In this document: positions 18,855 through 28,200 of the stretch, piece after piece | How the letters are laid out: each line of letters opens with the position of its first letter | How positions within the stretch are numbered: position 1 is the stretch's first letter | Origin: BRH-c25 sp035627615 | GTDB lineage: Bacteria; Bacillota; Clostridia; Lutisporales; Lutisporaceae | Assembly (NCBI GenBank): GCA_035627615.1 | Contig: DASPLL010000019.1 | Span: 1-64,000, forward strand | DNA length: 64,000 nt | Direction: 5' to 3' | Notes under the pieces: model-generated | The model's database searches: none | Seen by the model: only the letters and a program-made list of their open reading frames with translations | Told to the model about the DNA's origin: nothing | Position numbers and translations under genes: made by a program

Positions 18855-19919
18855 CTATAGAAGATATATTCCGTTTTTCATAATTTGTCTATTGTCTGCG
18901 TATATTTCACCTGAGTCTCTAAGCTCTTTAATCATATCCCAATGGAGGACAGAGGAATTATCCCCTCCGGAACCATCATAGGCGTTACCCGCTGCGAGAT
19001 GTATCGTTCCCCCTATCTTCTCATCGAAAAGAATATTTTTTATAAATCTTTTTATACCATAATTCAATCCTATGCCGAATTCTCCCAGATATCTGGCCCC
19101 TTCATCGGTATCCAGCATCTGATTAAGGAATTGCTCATTGTTGTCTGACCATGCACTGATAATTTTGCCATCCTTGAATTCCAGCCTCACATTATCTACC
19201 TGGTTTCCATATCTTATTGCCGGATACTCATAAAAGATATATCCATTAGCTGAATTTGTGACCGGAGAATAAAACACCTCTCCATCGGGCACATTGTTCT
19301 GACCGCTGCATTTTGTTCCCTTCCTGCCCTCTATACTGAAGGTCAGATCCGTCTCGCGGCCTACTATTCTTATTGTATTTGCCTCATCGAATACACTAAT
19401 GATTTTGTCCATATCCCGGTCCATTTTTTTATAATCAACCAAAACAGCATCAAACAGGAAATCCTCATATTCCTCCAATGACATATTAGCATCCTGCGCA
19501 AATGCTTCAACAGGATAATTTGTCAAAACCCACCTCTTGTTCATTATCTTTTTAAGCACTGGGGAAAGGGCTTTATTATACTCCATATTTTTTCTGGGAG
19601 GGACATTGGATAGATGCTTCGTGTTCTCAGGGGCTTCAATCACCAGCACTGCGTCTGCCTTTTCATAAACATCCTCATAAATCGTGCTGATATTTTCCAG
19701 CTGCTTCTTACTTGCATTTTCCATAAAATATTTTCTCTGGTTGTCTGCCAGCACATGAACAAATACATTTGCCCCTCTATCAATTGCCTTTCTGTAGAAC
19801 TCATCTATAAGCGGCTTTGCAAGATATCCGGAGCGTATTACCACGTTCTCCCCTTCCTTGACGCTTAGGGAATGCCCCAACAGCATATCTGCAAATCTGC
19901 TGATTCTGTGATCCATCAT
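18855..19919 (-). CDS. Aminopeptidase, M29 (thermophilic metalloprotease) family
   Basis: A 354-residue cytoplasmic dinuclear-metal aminopeptidase that removes N-terminal residues from peptides. The five metal ligands of the family are all recognisable: E214 in NVPDGEVFYSPV, E280 in LGEFGIGLN, H307 in GTIHLAAGNAY, and H326 and D328 in SVLHWDMI. It is somewhat shorter than the usual length of around 400 residues; the difference is spread through the N-terminal half and nothing looks broken. There are two adjacent ATG codons at the start, with GGAAGGGG about 9 bases upstream. It is transcribed alone, ending at the hairpin at 18792-18836. Confidence 0.9.
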   Translation of the reverse strand: MMDHRISRFADMLLGHSLSVKEGENVVIRSGYLAKPLIDEFYRKAIDRGANVFVHVLADNQRKYFMENASKKQLENISTIYEDVYEKADAVLVIEAPENTKHLSNVPPRKNMEYNKALSPVLKKIMNKRWVLTNYPVEAFAQDANMSLEEYEDFLFDAVLVDYKKMDRDMDKIISVFDEANTIRIVGRETDLTFSIEGRKGTKCSGQNNVPDGEVFYSPVTNSANGYIFYEYPAIRYGNQVDNVRLEFKDGKIISAWSDNNEQFLNQMLDTDEGARYLGEFGIGLNYGIKRFIKNILFDEKIGGTIHLAAGNAYDGSGGDNSSVLHWDMIKELRDSGEIYADNRQIMKNGIYLL

Positions 19920-20019
19920 TACGCTATGCCCCTTCCGATATTAAATATTAATCAAATTTTATTAACAACGTATATACAAGCTATATTATAAGCTTTTTTA
20001 CAATGTATGGCAATCGGCA

Positions 20020-20043
20020 AAAAAAATACCCCCGGAGGGGTAA
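20020..20043 (-). terminator. Terminator of the thioesterase gene
   Basis: The minus strand reads ACCCCTCCGGGGGTATTTTTTTT: a 5-6 bp GC stem with a 3-base loop and a run of eight T. It lies 78 bp beyond the thioesterase stop. Confidence 0.75.
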
Positions 20044-20120
20044 ATCAAATAAATCAGTTCCCATGTTTTTTGTATTATTAACTATATTTTCCTGTTTTAT
20101 ACATATCCGGCGTTTCAGCA

Positions 20121-20543
20121 TTATTCCCGGCTGGTTCTCCAAAGCAGCTCATACAGATTGCCATGAGTCTTCTTGAAGTTAATAGGCTTTCCTGAGGTAT
20201 TCGTAAAAGCATGGATTGTTTCACCCTCTGCCAGAAGTGCATTATCCTGCTGCCTGATCAACTGGTATGCAAATGCTATTCTTGCGACGGTCATTTCCCT
20301 TATGACAGTTCTTACTATTAACTCATCGTCATACTTTGCAGGGATGCGGTATTTGCAGCGGGTCTCTATCAAAGGAAGCATTACTCCTGCATCCTCCATC
20401 TCCTTATATGACATGCCGGCCGCCTCACGCAGGAACTCGGTCCTGCCCATTTCGAAATATATATAATAATTGGGGTGGTATATTATCCCCATCTGATCAG
20501 TCTCACCATACCTGGTCCTTAGTATAGTATCATGGGTTCGCAT
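20121..20543 (-). CDS. Acyl-CoA thioesterase, YbgC/4HBT hotdog family
   Basis: A 140-residue single hotdog domain. Residues 9-36 hold the family signature: RYGETDQMGIIYHPNYY with the catalytic aspartate D16, then FEMGRTEFLR. Such enzymes hydrolyse short-chain or aromatic acyl-CoA thioesters; the substrate cannot be read from sequence. Its length is normal for the family. The start ATG at 20543 is preceded by GGACGGTGA. It lies downstream of pyk, separated by repeat R1, and has its own terminator. No tol-pal genes are nearby, so the E. coli YbgC context does not apply. Confidence 0.85.
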   Translation of the reverse strand: MRTHDTILRTRYGETDQMGIIYHPNYYIYFEMGRTEFLREAAGMSYKEMEDAGVMLPLIETRCKYRIPAKYDDELIVRTVIREMTVARIAFAYQLIRQQDNALLAEGETIHAFTNTSGKPINFKKTHGNLYELLWRTSRE

Positions 20544-20574
20544 ATTATCACCGTCCTAACGCGTTGCTATCAGC

Positions 20575-20668
<94 letters not shown>

Positions 20669-22420
20669 CTACAGCACCCTTGTTGCTCCACTGTATATAA
20701 TGCCCCGTGCTGTATCCATGGTTACCAGCTGTCCGTCGCTGAGAAGCCTCGTTGCATCTTTCACACCGACAATCACAGGTTTTCCCAGGACAATACCCAC
20801 AATAGCCGAATGAGATGTTATTCCGCCCTCTTCCACAATGAAGGCCGAAGCCTTTTCCATAAGCGGGACCAGATCCTTGTCGGTAGCCCTGGTAACAAGT
20901 ATATCGCCTTCCTGAAGCTTATTCCAATCTCTTCCAACATCCTCAACAACTGTTACTTTTCCTGTAACCGACTTGTCACCTATTCCTATTCCTTTTGCCA
21001 ATATCTCCCCAACAACATGAACCTTTATGAGGTTGGTGGTGCCGGCTACTCCTGAAGGTATTCCGGCAGTAATTATAACAAGATCGCCGCTCTTGATATA
21101 CTCTGCTCCAACAGCAGCATTTACTGAAAGCTCAATTATTTCATCCGTCACATCTGATTGAGGCACACTTACAGGATATACTCCAAAGCTGAGACAGAGC
21201 TTGCGCATAACCTTATTGTCTGAGGTTGCGGCAATTATGGGCGCTCTAGGTCTGAACTTAGATACCATCCTTGCTGTGGAGCCTGAATGGGTTGGTGTAA
21301 TTATCGCGGCTGCCTGCAGCTCAAAAGCTGTAGTACAGGAGCTGTGGCTTATGGCAGTTGCCACAGTGATCTTCCTTCCGGAAAAACTTTGAAGGCTCTT
21401 GCCATAGTCAAGTTCTCTTTCAGTTCTCTCAGCTATTGACGACATAGTCCGCACCGCTTCTATAGGATATTTACCTGCTGCCGTCTCTCCGGAAAGCATT
21501 ATTGCATCAGTTCCGTCAATTATTGAATTTGCCACATCAGTCACTTCAGCCCTGGTTGGACGAGGATTCCTTATCATGGAGTCAAGCATCTGGGTTGCTG
21601 TTATTACCGGCTTGCCCATTTCATTTGCCCGCCGTATAAGGAGCTTCTGTATCATGGGTATCTCTTCAGTAGGTATTTCCACACCAAGATCTCCTCTTGC
21701 AACCATAAGTCCGTCACATACTCTTAGAATATCCTCCAGGTTATCTACACCTTCCTGATTTTCTATCTTTGCAATTATCTGTATATGCTTTCCACCGTTC
21801 TGCTCAAGCACTTTTCTGATTTCCAGCACATCGGTGGCTTTTCTTATAAAGGAAGCGGCTACAAAATCAACTTCATTTTCTATCCCGAAAACAAGGTCGG
21901 CAATGTCCTTCTCAGTTATTGCAGGCAGTTTCGAAGTAGCTCCCGGTATGTTAACATTTTTACGGTCACCCAGTGTGCCTCCGTTTACTACTTCGCAGAT
22001 AACATCAGTGTCATTTTTCTCCAGAACCTTAAGCTCTATCACACCGTCTGCTATAAGTATCCTGGAGCCTGCCGAAACCTCAGCGGGCAGCTCTTTATAG
22101 GTGATGCTGCACTGTGTGCCATCACCCTGGATGTCTCTTATCGTCAGAGTAAATCTCTGGCCTTTCTCCAGTTCAGCTTTTCCATCCCTGAAATACCCAA
22201 GCCTTACTTCAGGCCCTTTTGTATCCAGCATTATGGCAACAGGGGTACCAAGCTTTTCTCTTATCCTCTTTATTGCATCTATTCTTCTCTTGTGCTCGGC
22301 ATGATCCCCATGAGAGAAATTAAGTCTCGCTACATTCATCCCTGCTGTGAAAAGCTGCTCGATCATCTCTTCATTTTCAGTAACCGGACCTATGGTACAT
22401 ACAATCTTTGTCTTTCTCAT
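20669..22420 (-). CDS. pyk: Pyruvate kinase with C-terminal PEP-utiliser-like domain
   Basis: Converts phosphoenolpyruvate and ADP to pyruvate and ATP. The 583-residue protein has a TIM barrel with the signature IEVR-like KIENQEGVDNL and MVARGDLGVEIP, an inserted B domain, and the usual PK C domain. An extra C-terminal domain of about 100 residues resembles the mobile phosphohistidine domain of PEP-utilising enzymes (GGITSHSAIVG), as in Bacillus and Geobacillus pyruvate kinases. I start at the ATG at 22420, where KTKIVCTIGP begins, and not the TTG at 22444. The pfp stop (22422-22424) is one base away, so translation is coupled. Confidence 0.95.
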   Translation of the reverse strand: MRKTKIVCTIGPVTENEEMIEQLFTAGMNVARLNFSHGDHAEHKRRIDAIKRIREKLGTPVAIMLDTKGPEVRLGYFRDGKAELEKGQRFTLTIRDIQGDGTQCSITYKELPAEVSAGSRILIADGVIELKVLEKNDTDVICEVVNGGTLGDRKNVNIPGATSKLPAITEKDIADLVFGIENEVDFVAASFIRKATDVLEIRKVLEQNGGKHIQIIAKIENQEGVDNLEDILRVCDGLMVARGDLGVEIPTEEIPMIQKLLIRRANEMGKPVITATQMLDSMIRNPRPTRAEVTDVANSIIDGTDAIMLSGETAAGKYPIEAVRTMSSIAERTERELDYGKSLQSFSGRKITVATAISHSSCTTAFELQAAAIITPTHSGSTARMVSKFRPRAPIIAATSDNKVMRKLCLSFGVYPVSVPQSDVTDEIIELSVNAAVGAEYIKSGDLVIITAGIPSGVAGTTNLIKVHVVGEILAKGIGIGDKSVTGKVTVVEDVGRDWNKLQEGDILVTRATDKDLVPLMEKASAFIVEEGGITSHSAIVGIVLGKPVIVGVKDATRLLSDGQLVTMDTARGIIYSGATRVL

Positions 22421-22421
22421 A

Positions 22422-23693
22422 CTATTTTGTATTCCACTTCCCAAGCTTCTTTTCTATAGTCTTTTTCTGAAGCCTTGTATATCTTGGCAGTCCGTTTTCC
22501 ATACGGATCTTGACTTCTCCCATAATTAATGGCCTTACATAATCTATCAAAGGCTGCTTTACAAAATTACCTTCTTCATTGATCCATTCCGCGGGAATCT
22601 TCTTCTCTTTATTCGCCACATCATCCAGGTCAATAAGCTGTGTTTCACAGGTATACTCCTCACCTTTGCCTCTTGTCATACCTACCATCTTACCTGTATG
22701 ACCTTCGATAGCATACCTTACAGCCATTTGGCCGCACATAAAGCTTTCTTCATTGTCAGTGAGTGATGCCCAGTGAGCTGCACATCTCTGTATGCTGCTG
22801 TAATTCACAATTCTGACCTTCTTGCATACATTCTCCGATATATAATGCTGCAGCACCTCGCTTGCTCCTCCCAGCTGAACATGACCGAAGGCATCCTTCA
22901 TCGCATTGGGCGCACCTATCTCTGATATATACCTTCCGTCCTCAGTCTTGATTCCTTCTGAGAAGGCTACAACAGCGTAATTATATTTCTTCAGTGCCGA
23001 CTTCACATCTTCGCCGAATTTTTCCAGGGAAAACGGCACTTCCGGCAAGTATATGAAATGAGGCGCATCATCTTCATATTCCTTTGCCAAAGCAGAGGAT
23101 GCGGTGATCCAGCCTGCGTTTCTTCCCATCAATTCACAGATCGTTACTGTTGGATAATCATAAACTCTTGCATCGAGGCCTACCTCTTTTATTGAAGTTG
23201 CAATAAATTTCGCTGCACTTCCAAAGCCGGGAGTATGATCAGTAATAGGCAAATCGTTATCAATAGTTTTGGGAACCCCCATAGCCCTGAGTTCATAGCC
23301 AACCCTCTGTGCATATTGGCTTACCTTGTTTGCAGTGTCCATTGAGTCATTCCCGCCTATGTAAAAGAAATATCTGATATTATGTGCCTCAAACACGTCT
23401 ATTATCCTTCTGTAATCTCCCTCGCTTGCTTCTATGGACTTCAGCTTATATCTGCAGGAGCCCAGAGCAGAAGCAGGTGTGACCTTCATTAATTCTATCT
23501 CCTCAGGTGATTCGTCATTGAATAGAAAAAGATCCTCATTAAGTATTCCAAACACGCCATGCAGCGCACCATAAACCTTATCGATCTCTCCGGATTTGAA
23601 AGCCTCCTGTACAACACCGCAAGCACTTGCGTTTATTACTGAGGTTGGTCCTCCGGACTGAGCAACCAGGCAGTTTCCTTTTAATGTCGTCAT
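22422..23693 (-). CDS. pfp: Pyrophosphate-dependent 6-phosphofructokinase
   Basis: Phosphorylates fructose-6-phosphate with pyrophosphate, reversibly. The 423-residue protein is a long PFK. The two positions that separate PPi from ATP enzymes are both PPi-type: aspartate in IGGNDSMDTANK (glycine in ATP enzymes) and lysine in GVPKTIDNDLP. The substrate loops ELMGRNAGWI and the TPGFGSAAKF segment fit the family. AAAGGAGAG lies 8 bases before the ATG. It sits between pfkA and pyk, one base from pyk. Assignment to the PPi class is by motif. Confidence 0.93.
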   Translation of the reverse strand: MTTLKGNCLVAQSGGPTSVINASACGVVQEAFKSGEIDKVYGALHGVFGILNEDLFLFNDESPEEIELMKVTPASALGSCRYKLKSIEASEGDYRRIIDVFEAHNIRYFFYIGGNDSMDTANKVSQYAQRVGYELRAMGVPKTIDNDLPITDHTPGFGSAAKFIATSIKEVGLDARVYDYPTVTICELMGRNAGWITASSALAKEYEDDAPHFIYLPEVPFSLEKFGEDVKSALKKYNYAVVAFSEGIKTEDGRYISEIGAPNAMKDAFGHVQLGGASEVLQHYISENVCKKVRIVNYSSIQRCAAHWASLTDNEESFMCGQMAVRYAIEGHTGKMVGMTRGKGEEYTCETQLIDLDDVANKEKKIPAEWINEEGNFVKQPLIDYVRPLIMGEVKIRMENGLPRYTRLQKKTIEKKLGKWNTK

Positions 23694-23752
23694 TAATACA
23701 TCTCTCCTTTTAAAAATTATATATTTTAATAAAAAATTTTTGTCATATATAC

Positions 23753-23825
23753 GGAACGGTTATGAACCGTTCCCCACTCGTATCTCATATCTCGTATCTC
23801 GTATCTCGCATCTCGCATCTAGTAT
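23753..23825. repeat. Composite intergenic repeat R2
   Basis: A perfect hairpin GGAACGGTT-ATG-AACCGTTCC at 23753-23773 has the same geometry as R1 but different sequence inside the stem. It is followed by seven tandem 7-mers (CTCGTAT, CTCATAT, CTCGCAT types) at 23777-23825, ending 7 bp before the pfkA stop at 23832. Confidence 0.82.
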
Positions 23826-23831
23826 CTGTCT

Positions 23832-24800
23832 TTATACCGAACCGCTTGACAGGTTTACCGCCAGTTCGTACAGCTCTCTGTTGAATTCCTTTTTCATGCT
23901 TAGGGCTTCCCCTATTTCCATGTCTATAATCCTGTTCTCTCTTATACCTACTACTCTTCCTGTTATATTCCCGGCCAGCAGCTCTACCGCCTTCGCTCCA
24001 AGCCTGCTTGCCAGCACCCTGTCAAAGGCGCTTGTGTTTCCGCCTCTTTGAGTATAGCCAAGTATAGTAGCTCTGACTTCTATATCAATATTCTCCATTA
24101 TCTGCTGCTCCAATTGCTTCCCGTCACCGGCCCCTTCAGCCAGAATGATTATGCTGTGCAGCTTTCCCCTGTTCTTTCTCTCTATAAGAAGCTTGCAAAT
24201 ATTCTCCAGCTTGAATTCCATCTCAGGAACTATGATACCTTCCGCACCTCCGGCCAAACCTGCGTATAACGCAATGTCCCCGGAGTTTCTGCCCATTACC
24301 TCAATAATGCTGACTCTTTCATGGGAGGTAGAGGTGTCTCTGATCTTGTTGATTGCATCCAATACATTGTTTACGGCAGTATCAAAACCGATGGTATAAT
24401 CCGTATAAGCAAGGTCATTATCAATTGTACCGGGTACTCCAATACAAGCTATGCCTTTTTCAGAAAGTCTTTTTGCACCTGTAAAGGAACCATCCCCGCC
24501 TATTACCACCAGACCTTCAATGTTGAAAATCTTTGCCATATTGGCAGCTTTGCACTGACCTTCCTCTGTCTTGAACTCTTCACTCCTTGCAGTCTGAAGT
24601 ATGGTGCCTCCCCTGTGTATTGTATCAGACACAGAGGATTCGTCCATTTTTACAAAATCACCATTAATTAGTCCTCTGTAACCTTTTTTTACTCCAAAGA
24701 CATTCATACCGTAATGAATTCCCATTCTTACAACTGCACGAATTGCGGCATTCATACCCGGTGCGTCTCCTCCGCTGGTCAAAACAGCTATATTTTTCAC
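23832..24800 (-). CDS. pfkA: ATP-dependent 6-phosphofructokinase
   Basis: Catalyses the committed step of glycolysis with ATP. From the GTG at 24800 the protein is 322 residues, the typical bacterial length. It begins VKNIAVLTSGGDAPGMNAAI. ATP-type residues are seen: VIGGDGSFTGAKRL, with glycine where PPi enzymes have aspartate, and GVPGTIDND, with glycine in place of lysine. EVMGRNSGDIAL is the fructose-6-phosphate loop. The open frame continues upstream to 24848, but GGGGGG lies 7 bases before the GTG, which settles the start. Repeat R2 lies just downstream. Confidence 0.95.
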   Translation of the reverse strand: MKNIAVLTSGGDAPGMNAAIRAVVRMGIHYGMNVFGVKKGYRGLINGDFVKMDESSVSDTIHRGGTILQTARSEEFKTEEGQCKAANMAKIFNIEGLVVIGGDGSFTGAKRLSEKGIACIGVPGTIDNDLAYTDYTIGFDTAVNNVLDAINKIRDTSTSHERVSIIEVMGRNSGDIALYAGLAGGAEGIIVPEMEFKLENICKLLIERKNRGKLHSIIILAEGAGDGKQLEQQIMENIDIEVRATILGYTQRGGNTSAFDRVLASRLGAKAVELLAGNITGRVVGIRENRIIDMEIGEALSMKKEFNRELYELAVNLSSGSV

Positions 24801-24890
24801 ACGCTTTCCCCCCTTTTTGTCCTGCATGGTCATAATACGTCCCAACACTGTACAAAAAAATTCTTCCTATTATTATTCACAGCAGATCCA

Positions 24891-24939
24891 TATGTTTCGC
24901 ACCAAACATTTTACATTGAATCAAATAGTGCGAAACATA
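24891..24939. promoter_or_regulatory. 12-bp perfect inverted repeat between DUF2007 gene and pfkA
   Basis: TATGTTTCGCAC at 24891-24902 and its exact complement at 24928-24939 flank a 25-base loop, 5 bp beyond the small gene's stop. There is no U tract on the minus strand after it. It may be an RNA hairpin separating expression of the two genes, or an operator. Confidence 0.5.
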
Positions 24940-24944
24940 GTAAT

Positions 24945-25142
24945 TTAATAACCCAGTTCATACAGAATATTGTGTGCTTCCTCTACCTCAGATTCAAGTA
25001 CCAATATCTCAAAATAGCTATCCTCATCACCGGTGTTCTTGCTTACCGGCTGCAGCTTAACCAGAACCCCTTCCCTCGACATAAGCTCATTGACTTTATC
25101 GGCGATTTTCTTGTTCTTTGCCAGGTATACAACTGTCCACAT
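24945..25142 (-). CDS. Small DUF2007-like protein
   Basis: Sixty-five residues beginning MWTVVYLAKNKKIADKVN and ending in EILVLESEVEEAHNILYELG. This pattern (a beta strand, a helix, then VLVPESEVEEA-like) is that of the DUF2007 putative signal-transducing family. Related clostridial proteins are often mislabelled glutamate decarboxylase. The ATG at 25142 has AAAGGAGG 8 bases upstream; the longer frame to 25175 is not needed. It lies ahead of pfkA and may lead the glycolytic transcript. Confidence 0.75.
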   Translation of the reverse strand: MWTVVYLAKNKKIADKVNELMSREGVLVKLQPVSKNTGDEDSYFEILVLESEVEEAHNILYELGY

Positions 25143-25233
25143 GCTTGCTGCCTCCTTTATTAGGACCCGGTACATTTAATACATCAACATCTGTTACACA
25201 TGCAAACGCTATTTATAACAATATATATGAATA

Positions 25234-25262
25234 ATTTTAAATGAAATTTCTTTCAATATCAA
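25234..25262 (-). promoter_or_regulatory. Promoter ahead of the DUF2007-pfkA-pfp-pyk array
   Basis: On the minus strand TTGATA (25257-25262) and TAAAAT (25234-25239) are separated by exactly 17 bp, close to the sigma-A consensus. It lies about 90 bp upstream of the DUF2007 start and downstream of the dnaE stop. Confidence 0.6.
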
Positions 25263-25292
25263 GCTTATTCTACCCATTTTTTTGATATAGAA

Positions 25293-28200
25293 TTACTTGA
25301 CTGCAACACATTCAGAGCCTGCAACTTCCTTCAACTCTTCCAGCAGCTTGTCGTTTATATCCACCCAAATACTGCTGTCAGCCTTCATTATCTGACTTTT
25401 ACCATTTATTTTGTTGGCCTCATTTACTAAAATAACCTGCTGTACGCCTTTATATACGGTCAATACTTTTTTCAGCTTCTCAATTATATCCGGCTGCAGC
25501 CCTGTGTTTATTTTTATATAGAGCTTCTTTCCTGTATGCTTTTTCAAAGGTTTTATAGCATCACATATTATCTTTGCAGCTTCCTCCTCCTTCTGGCTTA
25601 TCCTTCCGTCAACCAGCACTATTGTATCCTGAACCAGAAGACTTCTGTATCTTTCAAATATTTTAGGAAACACTATTACTTCCAGAGTACCGTACAGGTC
25701 TTCCAATTCCATAAAAGCCATCATATTGTTGCTTTTTGTGGCCTTCTGCTTTACTGATACTATTATTCCACCCATGGTCACTCTTTTACCATCCAGCTCA
25801 AAATCGACCCCGTCTCCCTGTTCTTCAGCCTCCATGTCCGTCGCAAGCTCTGCCGTTGTAATTGTAACCGATGCCTCCAGCTCCGACTTGTATTCTTCAA
25901 GAGGGTGTCCGCTTATATAAAGCCCCAGCATCTCTTTTTCCATAGCCAGCAGATTCCTTTTCGGATATTCATTTATCTCAGGGTATATGTTCCCCACTAT
26001 ATCTTCTGTATCCTCCATCGTATCAAAAAATGAGATCTGTCCCTCTACGTTGCTTTTCTTCAGTCCCTGTATGCTCTCCATCAGCTTTTCATACACCGCA
26101 AGCATACGGCTCCTGTATACTCCAAAGCAATCGAAGGCGCCGCATTTTATGAGACTTTCCACTGTTCTCTTGTTTATAACACTATAGTCAATTTTCTGAA
26201 GAAAGTCGTAGAGTCCCTCAAACCTTCCCTTTTCCTTCCTTGCGCTTATTATTGACAGAATGGCGTTAATACCGACATTCTTTACAGCTGCAAGTCCGAA
26301 CCTTATCTTGTTATCTTTCACTGTAAAGCTTACGCTGCTTTCATTCGCATCGGGAGGAAGCACTTCTATACCCAGGCTTTTGCAGTGCTGGATATATTCA
26401 GCTACCTTTTTACTGCTGCCCATAACACTTGTAATAAGAGCTGCTGTGAACTCCACAGGGTAGTAGTATTTAAGCCATGCTGTCTGATAGGCGATTATGG
26501 CATATGCAGCGGCATGGGACTTATTGAAGCCGTACCCGGCAAACTTTGCAACCTCATCAAAGATGTCCGCAGCTGTTTTAGCTGGTATTCCGTTTCTGAC
26601 ACAACCTGCCACTACAACATTTCCATTCTCATCAAGTATACCGTTTATAAAATTCTCCCTTTCCTTGGCCATAACATCGGCTTTCTTTTTTCCCATAGCT
26701 CTTCTGACCAGATCGGACCTGCCCATGGAATAGCCACCCAGGTCCCTCACTATCTGCATTACCTGCTCCTGGTATATTATGCAGCCATAGGTCACGTCCA
26801 GTATATGCTCAAGGGCAGGATGCATATACTGCAGCCTGTCAGAATTATGTTTGTTTTTAATGTACTTAGGGATCTGATCCATAGCTCCCGGCCTGTACAA
26901 GGAAATTCCCGCTATTATATCCTCCAGGCAATTAGGCTTCAGCTCCTTAAAGCACTGGGTCATACCCCCGCTCTCCAGCTGGAATACACCGTAGGTCTCA
27001 CCCTGGGATATCATTTTGTAAACATTGGCATCAGCATAGTCCATACTATCTATATCAACCGGCTCTATTCCCCTTGCTCTTATAAGCTCCAAGGTATCCC
27101 TTATGACTGTAAGGGTCCTGAGCCCCAGAAAATCCATTTTTAAAAGCCCCAATTCCTCCAATGTTCCCATTGTAAACTGGGTCGTTATTACATCCTCATT
27201 CATTTGCAGAGGTACATATTCCGTTACTGCTTTCTTGGAAATAACAACTCCGGCGGCATGGGTGGAACTGTGTCTGGGCATTCCCTCCACTGCTTTCGAC
27301 ATGTCGATGAGATACTTTGCACTTTCATCCTCATCATACAGCTTCTTCAATTCCGGATTTGTCTCCAGTGCACGCTTTATGGTCATTCCGATTTCAAAGG
27401 GGATCTTCTTCGCTATCAGGTCCACCTGGGCATACGGAATGTTCAGTGCCCTGCCGACATCTCTTATGGCGGCCCTTGCTGCCATTGTACCGAAGGTTAT
27501 TATCTGGGCCACCCTGTCTTTACCGTATTTCCCCACAACATAATCAATGACTTCCTGGCGTCTTTCATAGCAGAAATCCACGTCAAAATCCGGCATGCTT
27601 ATCCTCTCGGGATTCAGGAACCTTTCAAATATGAGCTTGTATTTTATAGGGTCAATATTGGTTATCCCAAGGCAGTAGGCAACAAGGCTTCCCGCCCCCG
27701 AGCCTCTGCCGGGCCCTACCATTATACCGTTGTCCTTTGCAAATTTTACATAGTCCCAGACAATGAGATAATAATCTGCGTATCCCATCCTTGTTATGAC
27801 AGACAACTCATATTCCGCTCTATCTCTGAGTTCATCAGTTATTTCAATATATTTCTGCTCCAGACCGTCATAACACAGCTTCCTGATATAGGTGTCGGAG
27901 GTATAACCTTCAGGAACGTCAAAAGCAGGCAGGTGCACCTGCCCGAAATTGAATTCCAGATTGCATTTTTCTGCTATTTTAGCTGTGTTTTCCAGTGCCT
28001 CGGGTATATACTTGAAAAGCTCATACATCTCATCAGAAGACTTGAAATAAAACTCCTGGCCCTGGAATTTGAGCCTGTCCTCCTCCTCAACAGTCTTACC
28101 TGTCTGTATACAGAGAAGAATATCCTGGGCCACAGCATCATTCTTTTCCACATAGTGCACGTCATTTGTAGCAACCAGGGGTATTCCTGTCTCCCTGGAC

